Shown piece by piece: positions 7,158 to 13,638 of a stretch of DNA of 33,677 bases. This DNA is from SKVL01 sp051747785 (GTDB lineage: Bacteria > Patescibacteriota > Minisyncoccia > Phycocordibacterales > CSBR16-193): NCBI GenBank assembly GCA_051747785.1, contig JBNJGN010000006.1, positions 1-33,677 on the forward strand, in the 5' to 3' direction. Under the pieces are notes generated by a model. It worked only from the letters and a program-made list of their open reading frames with translations. It did no database searches and was not told where the DNA came from. Position numbers and translations under genes: made by a program. The number at the start of each line of letters is the position of its first letter. Positions within the stretch are counted from its first letter, which is position 1.

Positions 7158-8552
7158 ATGAAAGATATCTTTCCCCCTGATAAAAAAAGATCAATTAGAA
7201 ATATCACTCCCCCTAGGAGTGATAACAGAGGAGGCAAAAAGAAAGATTCGGTTTCGAAGAACTCTACTTTCAGTAATAAAAAAGTAAGAGACCTAAAGAA
7301 AAAAGACCCGGAGAGTGGCAAAGGTTCAACAAAAAGTAAAAAGAGTAAAGAGTATAAAGGGGGAAACTTTGGGACGGATGGTATAAAGCCGGAAAGAAGA
7401 GATCAGGCTAAAGCTAAAAGTAAAAAATGGCTCTGGTGGATGGTGGGGTCACTGGCTGGTCTAGGGGCTCTGTTTGTAGTTGGTTTTGGTATTTCTTATC
7501 AGTTTGCTACTGCTGAGGTTTCCATCAAACCCACCAGTCATGAAGCGGATATTAATGAAACAGTAGAGTTTTATAAAGAGCCATCATCTGCTGAAGGCCA
7601 GTTAGGGTTTGATGTTATAAATATTGATAAAGATGAGCCGGAACGTACAAGTGTTGAGATATCCGGCACAAAAGAGGTGGAAGAGAGTGCTTCTGGAAGA
7701 ATAACTATCTACAATGAGTATAGTGAGGCGGCTCAGCCTTTAGTTGAGAACACACGATTTGAAAGTTCAAATGGATTGATATTCAGAATTCCCCGAAGTA
7801 TAACTGTTCCGGGAATGAAAGACGGAAAACCGGGAACGATAAGCGTTAAAGTGTACGCTGATGAGCCCGGTGAGGAGTATAATATCGGACCTGCAAAATT
7901 TACTATTCCCGGTTTTGAGGGGTCCGCAAAATTTGATGGATTTTATGCCAAGTCTGAGTCTCCCATGGAAGGAGGCAGAATCGGAGAAGAGCCGGTAGTA
8001 GAGGATCAAGATCTGGAGACTGTCAAAAAAGAACTTCGTCAAGGAAATAGAGATGAACTTCTGTCCTTGGCTCGTAACTCTGTTCCGGAAGGTTTCATCC
8101 TTTTTGACGGACTTTATTATATTGAGGAGAAAGAAAAAGTAGAAACAGATGGCGCAAAAGCCTCGTTGGTGGTGGAAGATGCTTTGGTGGGGGTATTACT
8201 AAAAGAAGAGGAGTTGGCTCAAGGTTTATATCAAAGAGTTTTTAAAGACAGTAAAGGGGATGTTGAGGTTAAAGATTGGAGCTCTCTTTCTTTTACTTTG
8301 ATCGGCGATGACCTTGACAATGAAAGTGAATCCGTAGTTATTGACATCTCTGGTGATGTTAAGTTCATTCGTGAAGTAAAAAAAGAGAAGCTAGCCTCTG
8401 AACTTGCGGGAATTAGTATTGGTAATAAAGATGCCATAGAAGAGATAATGGTCAATTACCCCGCAGATCAAGCCGAGGCTGAGGTCAAGCCCTTTTGGAT
8501 GCGATCACTACCTCTAAATCCGGAGAATATATCCATAAATATCAAATATTAA
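7158..8552 (+). CDS. Single-pass membrane protein, baseplate-J-like C-terminal region
   Basis: 464 residues. Residues 1-90 are a very basic, Lys/Ser-rich cytoplasmic tail. One transmembrane helix follows at about 92-113 (WLWWMVGSLAGLGALFVVGF). The large extracytoplasmic part begins with FATAEVSIKPTSHEADINETVEF and contains GRITIYNEYSEAAQPLVENTRF and GTISVKVYADEPGEEYNIGP, reminiscent of baseplate-J-type beta domains (inference). The C-terminus (IEEIMVNYPADQAEAEVKPFWMRSLP) resembles the tail of a CPR family seen beside PilM-like genes. It follows the actin-like gene after about 100 bases. A surface or secretion assembly is a plausible context, but no function is established. No SD is seen before the ATG (CCAATATG). 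Confidence 0.6.
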   Translation: MKDIFPPDKKRSIRNITPPRSDNRGGKKKDSVSKNSTFSNKKVRDLKKKDPESGKGSTKSKKSKEYKGGNFGTDGIKPERRDQAKAKSKKWLWWMVGSLAGLGALFVVGFGISYQFATAEVSIKPTSHEADINETVEFYKEPSSAEGQLGFDVINIDKDEPERTSVEISGTKEVEESASGRITIYNEYSEAAQPLVENTRFESSNGLIFRIPRSITVPGMKDGKPGTISVKVYADEPGEEYNIGPAKFTIPGFEGSAKFDGFYAKSESPMEGGRIGEEPVVEDQDLETVKKELRQGNRDELLSLARNSVPEGFILFDGLYYIEEKEKVETDGAKASLVVEDALVGVLLKEEELAQGLYQRVFKDSKGDVEVKDWSSLSFTLIGDDLDNESESVVIDISGDVKFIREVKKEKLASELAGISIGNKDAIEEIMVNYPADQAEAEVKPFWMRSLPLNPENISINIKY

Positions 8553-8562
8553 CGCTTTGTTG

Positions 8563-8590
8563 TTGACTTTTGCGTCATTTTTGCTAACAT
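8563..8590 (+). promoter_or_regulatory. Promoter of the infA-ribosomal protein operon
   Basis: TTGACT at 8563-8568 and TAACAT at 8585-8590 are separated by 16 bases, placed immediately after the preceding gene ends. The predicted transcript start, about 8597, is only some 5 bases before the infA ATG, leaving no room for an SD. Confidence 0.6.
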
Positions 8591-8601
8591 CAACTAACTT
8601 G

Positions 8602-8814
8602 ATGAAAAATAAAGAAACAAATCAGGTTACAGGTACAGTTGTGGAAGCATATCCGGATACTCGTTTTAAAATAGAGCTTGATGACGGTTCGGAGATGCAG
8701 GCCTATCTTGCCGGAAAGATGAGAAAGTTCAGGATAAAGGTTCTGATAGGTGATAAAGTAATAGTAGAGGTTGACCCTTACGGAGGAAAGGGTAGAATAG
8801 TTCGCAGATTATAA
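8602..8814 (+). CDS. infA: Translation initiation factor IF-1
   Basis: From ATG 8602 a 70-residue single S1/OB-fold protein, the normal IF-1 length. It shows VTGTVVEAYPDTRFKIELDDG, the central YLAGKMRKFRIKVLIGDKVIVEV and the C-terminal RIVRRL. IF-1 binds the A site of the 30S subunit during initiation. An upstream extension of the frame to 8557 overlaps the promoter and is rejected. It is followed directly by rpmJ (4-base gap), the conserved infA-rpmJ-rpsM order of the alpha-operon region. Confidence 0.95.
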   Translation: MKNKETNQVTGTVVEAYPDTRFKIELDDGSEMQAYLAGKMRKFRIKVLIGDKVIVEVDPYGGKGRIVRRL

Positions 8815-8818
8815 AAAT

Positions 8819-8935
8819 ATGAAAGTCAGATCATCAATCAAAAAAATATGTCCAAACTGTAAAGTTGTACGCCGAAAGGGGCGTGTTTTTGTGATATGTA
8901 AGTCCAATCCACGCCATAAACAACGACAGGGTTAG
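8819..8935 (+). CDS. rpmJ: Ribosomal protein L36 (bL36)
   Basis: A 38-residue gene: MKVRSSIKKICPNCKVVRRK..., ending NPRHKQRQG. Its zinc-binding set C11, C14, C27 and H33 is intact, so it is the zinc-containing C+ type. It sits in the invariant position between infA and rpsM. It belongs to the 50S subunit near the peptidyl-transferase side. Confidence 0.95.
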   Translation: MKVRSSIKKICPNCKVVRRKGRVFVICKSNPRHKQRQG

Positions 8936-8952
8936 CTTGGCATCAAGATAGG

Positions 8953-9002
8953 TATTTCGCTTGCATTCTGTTCTTATAAAGTGTAAAGTGAGATGCGAAA
9001 TA
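8953..9002 (+). promoter_or_regulatory. Possible rpsM leader structure
   Basis: In the 77-base gap between rpmJ and rpsM, TATTTCGC (8953-8960) is the exact complement of GCGAAATA (8995-9002), closing a 34-base loop that ends 10 bases before the rpsM ATG. In Escherichia coli, S4 represses this operon by binding a pseudoknot at the same place. Whether this hairpin does anything similar is inference. Confidence 0.35.
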
Positions 9003-9012
9003 AAATTTTATT

Positions 9013-9396
9013 ATGCGTATAGTAGGTATAACAATTCCAGAAGATAAAAGATTAGAGATAGCTCTTACAGAGGTGTACGGCATAGGTTATTCTAAAGCCA
9101 AAGAGATACTGGATGCTGTATCGGTAGATCGTGGCAAAAAGGTTAAAGATGTTACAGAGGATGAGGAGGCCAAGATACGAAAATATATAGAAGATAACTT
9201 CACAATAGAAGGAGATCTTAGAAGACTTGTATCCTCAAACATAAAACGACAGAAAGATATAAAATCTTACCGTGGTACCAGACACTTGCGCAGTCTTCCT
9301 TGCAGAGGTCAGAAAACCAAAAATAATTCCAGAACCAGAAGAGGCAACGTAAGAAAGACGATGGGAACCGGGCGCAGGAAGACGGAGAAGAAGTAA
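9013..9396 (+). CDS. rpsM: Ribosomal protein S13 (uS13)
   Basis: 127 residues of normal S13 layout: N-terminal MRIVGITIPEDKRLEIALTEVYGIG with the helix-hairpin-helix, a central helical pair, and the basic tail YRGTRHLRSLPCRGQKTKNNSRTRRG that reaches toward the tRNAs in the 30S head. The order rpsM-rpsK-rpsD-rpoA-rplQ that follows is the standard alpha operon. The start has no SD (TTTTATTATG). Confidence 0.96.
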   Translation: MRIVGITIPEDKRLEIALTEVYGIGYSKAKEILDAVSVDRGKKVKDVTEDEEAKIRKYIEDNFTIEGDLRRLVSSNIKRQKDIKSYRGTRHLRSLPCRGQKTKNNSRTRRGNVRKTMGTGRRKTEKK

Positions 9397-9476
9397 TAAT
9401 AAAGTACATTCTGTTGACCGTATCAAAAAATACGAGATTTATTTATATTAAATAGTTTAAAGAAATAAAAGAAAAG

Positions 9477-9905
9477 ATGGGTAAAAAAAGAATTGTTAAA
9501 AAATCCGGAGATGAAGGCGAGGGGAAAAAGTCTTCAGGTAAAAAAAGGATAAAAAAAAGGTTGGATACCGGAATTCTTTATGTTCATTCCACTTATAATA
9601 ATACAAAAGTTGCCTTTGCTGATCCTAAGGGTAATATCGTAACCTGGTCTTCTACCGGCTCACTAGGTTTTAAGGGTGCAAAAAAAGGTACTCCATTTGC
9701 CGCCGCTAAGGTCGGAGAGCTCATCGGGGAGCAAGTCTATGAAATGGGAGCTCGTGATGTAAAGGTTACCGTAAAAGGAGTTGGCGCCGGTCGTGAGTCT
9801 TCTATCAGGGGATTCATGTCCAAAGGGATCTCCATTACAGATATAGAAGATGTAACCCCGATGCCGCATAATGGACCCCGACCGCCTAAGCCTAGAAGAG
9901 TCTAA
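9477..9905 (+). CDS. rpsK: Ribosomal protein S11 (uS11)
   Basis: 142 residues. After a lysine-rich N-terminal extension of about 25 residues comes the S11 core: GILYVHSTYNNTKVAFADPKGN, STGSLGFKGAKKGTPFAAA, VKGVGAGRESSIRGF, and the signature end DVTPMPHNGPRPPKPRRV. It lies on the 30S platform and contacts the 16S 690 and 790 loops. It is separated from rpsM by 80 bases in which I see no convincing regulatory signal. Confidence 0.96.
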   Translation: MGKKRIVKKSGDEGEGKKSSGKKRIKKRLDTGILYVHSTYNNTKVAFADPKGNIVTWSSTGSLGFKGAKKGTPFAAAKVGELIGEQVYEMGARDVKVTVKGVGAGRESSIRGFMSKGISITDIEDVTPMPHNGPRPPKPRRV

Positions 9906-9953
9906 CGGGTTTGTAAGAAGTTAAAAACATTAAATTCAAAAAAGATCAATTTT

Positions 9954-10565
9954 ATGAAGATAGGACCTAAATATAAAATAGCCCGCAGTTTGGGAGCTCC
10001 GGTTTTTGAAAAAACTCAGACCCAGAAATTTGCACTTTCGGAGTCACGTAAATCAAGAGGTTCAGGCAAGCGTCGTAAACAGGTTACTGATTATGGACTT
10101 CGTTTAAAGGAGAAGCAGAAGGGCAGGTATTCATATGGTCTTTCAGAAAAGGTCTTCAGTAATATTGTTAGGGAGGCAATGCGCCAGAAAGGTAAAGATA
10201 CTCCGGATGCAATGTTTGAGGCATTGGAGAGTAGATTAGATAGTGTCCTAATAAGAGCAGGGTTCGGACCGACGAGGTTTTTCTGTCGCCAGTTGGTATC
10301 TCACGGACACGTACTGGTAAACGATAAGAAGATGACAGTTCCTTCCTATAGTGTAAGAAAAAATGATGTGATCAAGATAAAACCGCAAAGTTTGCAAAAA
10401 GGTCTTTTTAAGAACGAAGATAAAGAGAGTTTGCAGGCTTCTTCTGTATCATGGTTGAGTGTTGACCCTAATAAAAAGTCTGTGACTATGAAAGGAGTTC
10501 CTTCAAAAGAGGAAGTTGACCTCTTGTTTGACATTGACTCTGTTCTTGAATTTTACAGCCGTTAG
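9954..10565 (+). CDS. rpsD: Ribosomal protein S4 (uS4)
   Basis: 203 residues. The N-terminus lacks the zinc cysteines (C- form): MKIGPKYKIARSLGAPVF. The helical part YGLRLKEKQKGRYSYGLSEK and the S4 RNA-binding domain (MFEALESRLDSVLIRAGFGPT, then RQLVSHGHVLVNDKK) are complete. It is a primary 16S-binding protein of the 30S body and, in other bacteria, the autogenous repressor of this operon. Confidence 0.96.
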   Translation: MKIGPKYKIARSLGAPVFEKTQTQKFALSESRKSRGSGKRRKQVTDYGLRLKEKQKGRYSYGLSEKVFSNIVREAMRQKGKDTPDAMFEALESRLDSVLIRAGFGPTRFFCRQLVSHGHVLVNDKKMTVPSYSVRKNDVIKIKPQSLQKGLFKNEDKESLQASSVSWLSVDPNKKSVTMKGVPSKEEVDLLFDIDSVLEFYSR

Positions 10566-10599
10566 TTTATTTAGTCATTAGAAAGATTAATATTTTCAT

Positions 10600-11601
10600 A
10601 TGCAAAAAGATCAATCAACCATAGTACGCCCCAGTCAGCCTCGGGTGATCGAGGAGGAGGAAGAAAATAAGGGTATTTATGAAATAGAAGGTTTGTATCC
10701 AGGATACGGTCATACTTTAGGTAATTCTCTAAGGAGAATAGTACTTTCTTCACTAAGAGGTTGCGCTGTCACTGCCGTTAAAATAGAGGGGGTTAATCAT
10801 GAGTTCTCAACACTGGAGGGAGTAAAAGAGGATGTGATAACGATTCTTTTGAATATACGAAAGATGAGAATGAGGTTGCACGCGGAAAGTCCACAGAAGA
10901 TAACGGTTTCCAAGAGTGGGGAAGGAGATCTAACTGCAGGCGATTTTAGTACCTCTAACAGTGCGGTTGAAATCGTCAATCCGGATCAGCATTTAGCGAC
11001 CTTAACAGATAAAAAGGCTTCCATTGAAATGGAACTTACGGTTGAAGAAGGGTTAGGTTTTGTTACCAAGGATGAGATCAAAAAAGATAAAGTGGATATA
11101 GGAGTAATTGCCTTAGATGCCCTGTTTACACCTATAAGAAGAGTTACTTATGAGGTTGAAAATATGCGTGTAGGAGATAGAACGGACTTCAACTGTCTTA
11201 GAATTATGATAGAAACAGATGGCACGATAACTCCTCGTGAGTCTCTTGAGCAGGCTATATATATAATGATAGACCAGTTAAAGGCTGTGGTTGGTTTTAA
11301 GGATGATGAGACCGAAAATGAGCTGTATGATGGTAACACCGAGGCTATAGCGGAAGGTGATAATATAAGTGCCAATGGTGAAGGTTCACAGGAAGAATCT
11401 TTCTCTAAAAGGTCTATAGATGATGTTGGGCTTTCGCCACGTACTTCCAAGGCTCTGTCAAATGCTGGTATAAGAACAATCGGAGGTATAGTTTTGAAAT
11501 CTGAAGAGGAGCTTCTTTCACTTGAAGGTTTGGGTGATAAAGGATTAAGAGAGATCAAAGAGACTCTTTCGGAAAAAGGTCTTTCACTGAAAGAAAAATA
11601 A
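10600..11601 (+). CDS. rpoA: RNA polymerase subunit alpha
   Basis: 333 residues. The N-terminal dimerisation domain contains GHTLGNSLRRIVLSSLRGCAVTAVKIEGV and the GRIxE-equivalent TRKASIEMELTVEEG region. An acidic linker follows (about 236-268, Glu/Ser/Asn-rich). The C-terminal domain (LSPRTSKALSNAGIRTIGGI and LEGLGDKGLREIKETL) carries the helix-hairpin-helix fold that binds UP elements and activators. Length and order are normal. It sits between rpsD and rplQ. The first residues (MQKDQSTIVRPSQPRV) are longer than needed, but no better ATG is available. Confidence 0.95.
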   Translation: MQKDQSTIVRPSQPRVIEEEEENKGIYEIEGLYPGYGHTLGNSLRRIVLSSLRGCAVTAVKIEGVNHEFSTLEGVKEDVITILLNIRKMRMRLHAESPQKITVSKSGEGDLTAGDFSTSNSAVEIVNPDQHLATLTDKKASIEMELTVEEGLGFVTKDEIKKDKVDIGVIALDALFTPIRRVTYEVENMRVGDRTDFNCLRIMIETDGTITPRESLEQAIYIMIDQLKAVVGFKDDETENELYDGNTEAIAEGDNISANGEGSQEESFSKRSIDDVGLSPRTSKALSNAGIRTIGGIVLKSEEELLSLEGLGDKGLREIKETLSEKGLSLKEK

Positions 11602-11620
11602 ATTTAAGAAAAAGTATATT

Positions 11621-11971
11621 ATGAAGCATCACAAGAAAATACGTACATTCAATAGACCGTCCAGCCAAAGAAAGGCTCTTATGAAGTCTTTGGCTAGAGC
11701 TCTGATAAAAAATGATCGTATAAACACTACTGAGATGAAGGCCAAGGAGTTAAGGCCCTATGTAGAGAGATTGATCACTTATGGTAAAAAGGGAACTCTT
11801 TCAGACAGAAGAAGGGTGAGCGCTCTTGTCGGAAAGGACGCTTCTTTTAGGCTTTTTACAGAACTGGTTCCACGCTTTAGTAACAGGCAGGGTGGGTATA
11901 CCCGTGTGGTAAAACTTTCTCCACGGAAAGGAGATGCGAGTCCTATGGCCTGTATTGAGTTTGTTGAATAA
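11621..11971 (+). CDS. rplQ: Ribosomal protein L17 (bL17)
   Basis: 116 residues with the typical opening MKHHKKIRTFNRPSSQRKAL, the MKSLARALIKNDRINTTEMKAKELRPYVERLIT helices, and the closing FSNRQGGYTRVVKLSPRKGD..PMACIEFVE. It lies near the exit tunnel of the 50S subunit. It follows rpoA by 19 bases as in most bacteria. The start is preceded by AAGAAAAAGTATATT with no proper SD. Its stop codon abuts the promoter of the next gene. Confidence 0.96.
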   Translation: MKHHKKIRTFNRPSSQRKALMKSLARALIKNDRINTTEMKAKELRPYVERLITYGKKGTLSDRRRVSALVGKDASFRLFTELVPRFSNRQGGYTRVVKLSPRKGDASPMACIEFVE

Positions 11972-11972
11972 A

Positions 11973-12000
11973 TTGACATTTGTTTTGCTAGTATTAGAAT
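11973..12000 (+). promoter_or_regulatory. Internal promoter for rplM-rpsI
   Basis: A perfect TTGACA at 11973-11978, two bases after the rplQ stop, and TAGAAT at 11995-12000 with a 16-base spacer. The predicted start, about 12007, is some 6 bases before the rplM ATG. This gives rplM-rpsI an initiation point separate from the alpha operon. Confidence 0.65.
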
Positions 12001-12012
12001 GAGCAGGAAAAT

Positions 12013-12381
12013 ATGAATAACGAAATTTCAAAAGAAAAAAAGACCATAGATGCCTCAGGTAAATCCTTTGGACGTGTTGCCACTGAAGCGGCTGACGCCT
12101 TAAGGGGAAAGGATACACCCTTTTTTGAAAAGAACCGCATTATGGGTACGGAGGTAGATATAGTAAATATCTCATCTGTTCGTGTTTCAGCTCCAAAGAA
12201 GTATCAAAAGAAGGTGTATGTTACTTACTCGGGTTATCCGGGGGGTAAAAAGGAAAGAACACTTGGTGAAATGGTGGAACGACGTGGGAACAGAGAGGCA
12301 ATGAGGAAGGCGGTTTACGGGATGTTGCCTAATAATAAATTAAGATCTCGTTTAATGAAACGTTTGAATATATCTGAATAA
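12013..12381 (+). CDS. rplM: Ribosomal protein L13 (uL13)
   Basis: 122 residues, shorter than the roughly 140 of E. coli but complete in its core: IDASGKSFGRVATEAADALRGKD, the GTEVDIVNISSVRVS strand, YVTYSGYPGGKKERTL, and the closing AVYGMLPNNKLRSRLMKRL. It is an early 23S-binding assembly protein. It is paired with rpsI after 4 bases, the conserved L13-S9 gene pair, and has its own promoter. Confidence 0.95.
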   Translation: MNNEISKEKKTIDASGKSFGRVATEAADALRGKDTPFFEKNRIMGTEVDIVNISSVRVSAPKKYQKKVYVTYSGYPGGKKERTLGEMVERRGNREAMRKAVYGMLPNNKLRSRLMKRLNISE

Positions 12382-12385
12382 AAAT

Positions 12386-12799
12386 ATGACAACTACTAAA
12401 GATAATAAAAAAGAATATACTGAAGCCGCCGGGAGACGTAAAACCTCCGTGGCAAGAGTGCGGTTATTTGATGATACTAAGGATACTTTTGTGATAAATG
12501 GAAGGGGTATAGAAGATTATTTTTCACGTGCCGAATTGGTTGCTCTTGTAAAGAGTGTTTTTAAGGAGAGTGGTACTGAAAAGAATTACTCTGTATCAGT
12601 TCAAGTAAAAGGAGGTGGTGTCAGTAGTCAGGCTGAGGCTGCCTGTCATGGTATAGCAAGGGCTTTGACTGAAATTGACCCCGACCTAAGACAGAAGCTT
12701 AAAAAGGCCGGATTCTTGAAAAGAGATCCCAGACGCAAAGAGAGAAAGAAGTTCGGACTTAAGAAAGCTCGCCGTTCTCCTCAGTGGTCTAAGAGATAG
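12386..12799 (+). CDS. rpsI: Ribosomal protein S9 (uS9)
   Basis: 137 residues: EAAGRRKTSVARVRLF, the V-NGRGIEDYF motif, QVKGGGVSSQAEAACHGIARAL, and the strongly basic tail RDPRRKERKKFGLKKARRSPQWSKR whose final KR reaches the P-site tRNA. Last gene of the ribosomal block; a terminator follows at 12818. Confidence 0.96.
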   Translation: MTTTKDNKKEYTEAAGRRKTSVARVRLFDDTKDTFVINGRGIEDYFSRAELVALVKSVFKESGTEKNYSVSVQVKGGGVSSQAEAACHGIARALTEIDPDLRQKLKKAGFLKRDPRRKERKKFGLKKARRSPQWSKR

Positions 12800-12817
12800 A
12801 TTTGGGGAATTGCAGAT

Positions 12818-12868
12818 ACCGAGAGCATATTTGGTGGATCACTTTTGACACCTTTCCTCGGTTTTTTT
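12818..12868 (+). terminator. Terminator after rpsI
   Basis: ACCGAG (12818-12823) pairs with CTCGGT (12857-12862), with an inner GGTG/CACC helix, followed directly by a run of seven T. It ends the ribosomal protein operon before grpE. Confidence 0.75.
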
Positions 12869-12928
12869 GTTTTAATTAAATAAGGGTAAAATTATCACCA
12901 TTGTGTTTTTGAATTAAATATCTAATTT

Positions 12929-13591
12929 ATGAGTAAAAAAGAAAAGAAGGACAAACAAGAGGAAGAATTTGAGGAGGGCGAAGATCAAAATGGTACTGGC
13001 AAGGAAGAGGTGGCATTTGAAGATATTATTGAAGAGGAAGGTATTTCAACCAAAAGTCCACAAGAGAGTATAAAAAAGCTAAAGAATAAACTTAAAGAAT
13101 GTGAGAACGAAAAAGCAGAGTATCTTGATGGCTGGCTGAGAGCTAAGAGTGATATGGTCAATCTTCGCAAAAGGTACGAGAAGGAGGCGGATGATGTCCG
13201 TCGTCTATCGGAAAGAAGATTCGCTGAAAAGCTTTTACCGGTTATGGATAGTTTCTCGATGGCCATCGCGGATCAAGATACATGGGAAAATCTACCGGAA
13301 GGATGGAGGAAGGGTATGGAAAACGTTCATTCCCAGCTAAAGAGAGTTTTTAGTGATTATGGTATCTATCCCTTCTCTCCCGAGGGGGAAACTTTTGATC
13401 CTTCCTCGCATGAAGCAGTGGCGGTAATTGATGTTGATGAAAGAGAGAGCGATAACTTGATCACAGAAGTTGTGCAGGATGGATACACTTACGGTGAGGA
13501 GATATTAAGAACAGCTAAGGTGAAGGTGGCTCACTATCCTGAAGAGGAAATAAAGGGAAATGAAAGCGGAGCCACTGAGGATGGAGAGTAA
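12929..13591 (+). CDS. grpE: Nucleotide exchange factor GrpE
   Basis: 220 residues. An acidic, low-complexity N-terminus (1-45) leads to the long coiled coil (SIKKLKNKLKECENEKAEYLDGWLRAKSDMVNLRKRYEKEAD) and the beta domain (FDPSSHEAVAVIDVDERESDNLITEVVQDGYTYGEEILRTAKVKVA). It releases ADP from DnaK. The order grpE-dnaK-dnaJ is conserved. No HrcA gene and no CIRCE repeat (TTAGCACTC-N9-GAGTGCTAA) is seen upstream, so heat control must differ or lie elsewhere. The ATG is preceded by AAATATCTAATTT, without SD. Confidence 0.94.
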   Translation: MSKKEKKDKQEEEFEEGEDQNGTGKEEVAFEDIIEEEGISTKSPQESIKKLKNKLKECENEKAEYLDGWLRAKSDMVNLRKRYEKEADDVRRLSERRFAEKLLPVMDSFSMAIADQDTWENLPEGWRKGMENVHSQLKRVFSDYGIYPFSPEGETFDPSSHEAVAVIDVDERESDNLITEVVQDGYTYGEEILRTAKVKVAHYPEEEIKGNESGATEDGE

Positions 13592-13638
13592 ATTAGAAGT
13601 TCATTTATAAAAAAATTAAAAGTAATCTAAGAAAACAT

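Noticed and set aside
7079..7321. 80-residue minus-strand frame across the hairpin region
   Set aside because: Mostly antisense to the basic tail of the baseplate-J-like protein, with no SD and no plausible family.
9414..9449. Promoter between rpsM and rpsK
   Set aside because: TTGACC and TATATT are present but 24 bases apart, too far for a normal sigma-70 promoter.
11148..11558. 136-residue antisense frame over rpoA
   Set aside because: It mirrors rpoA codons, is Ser/Pro/Leu-rich, and has no start signal or family resemblance.
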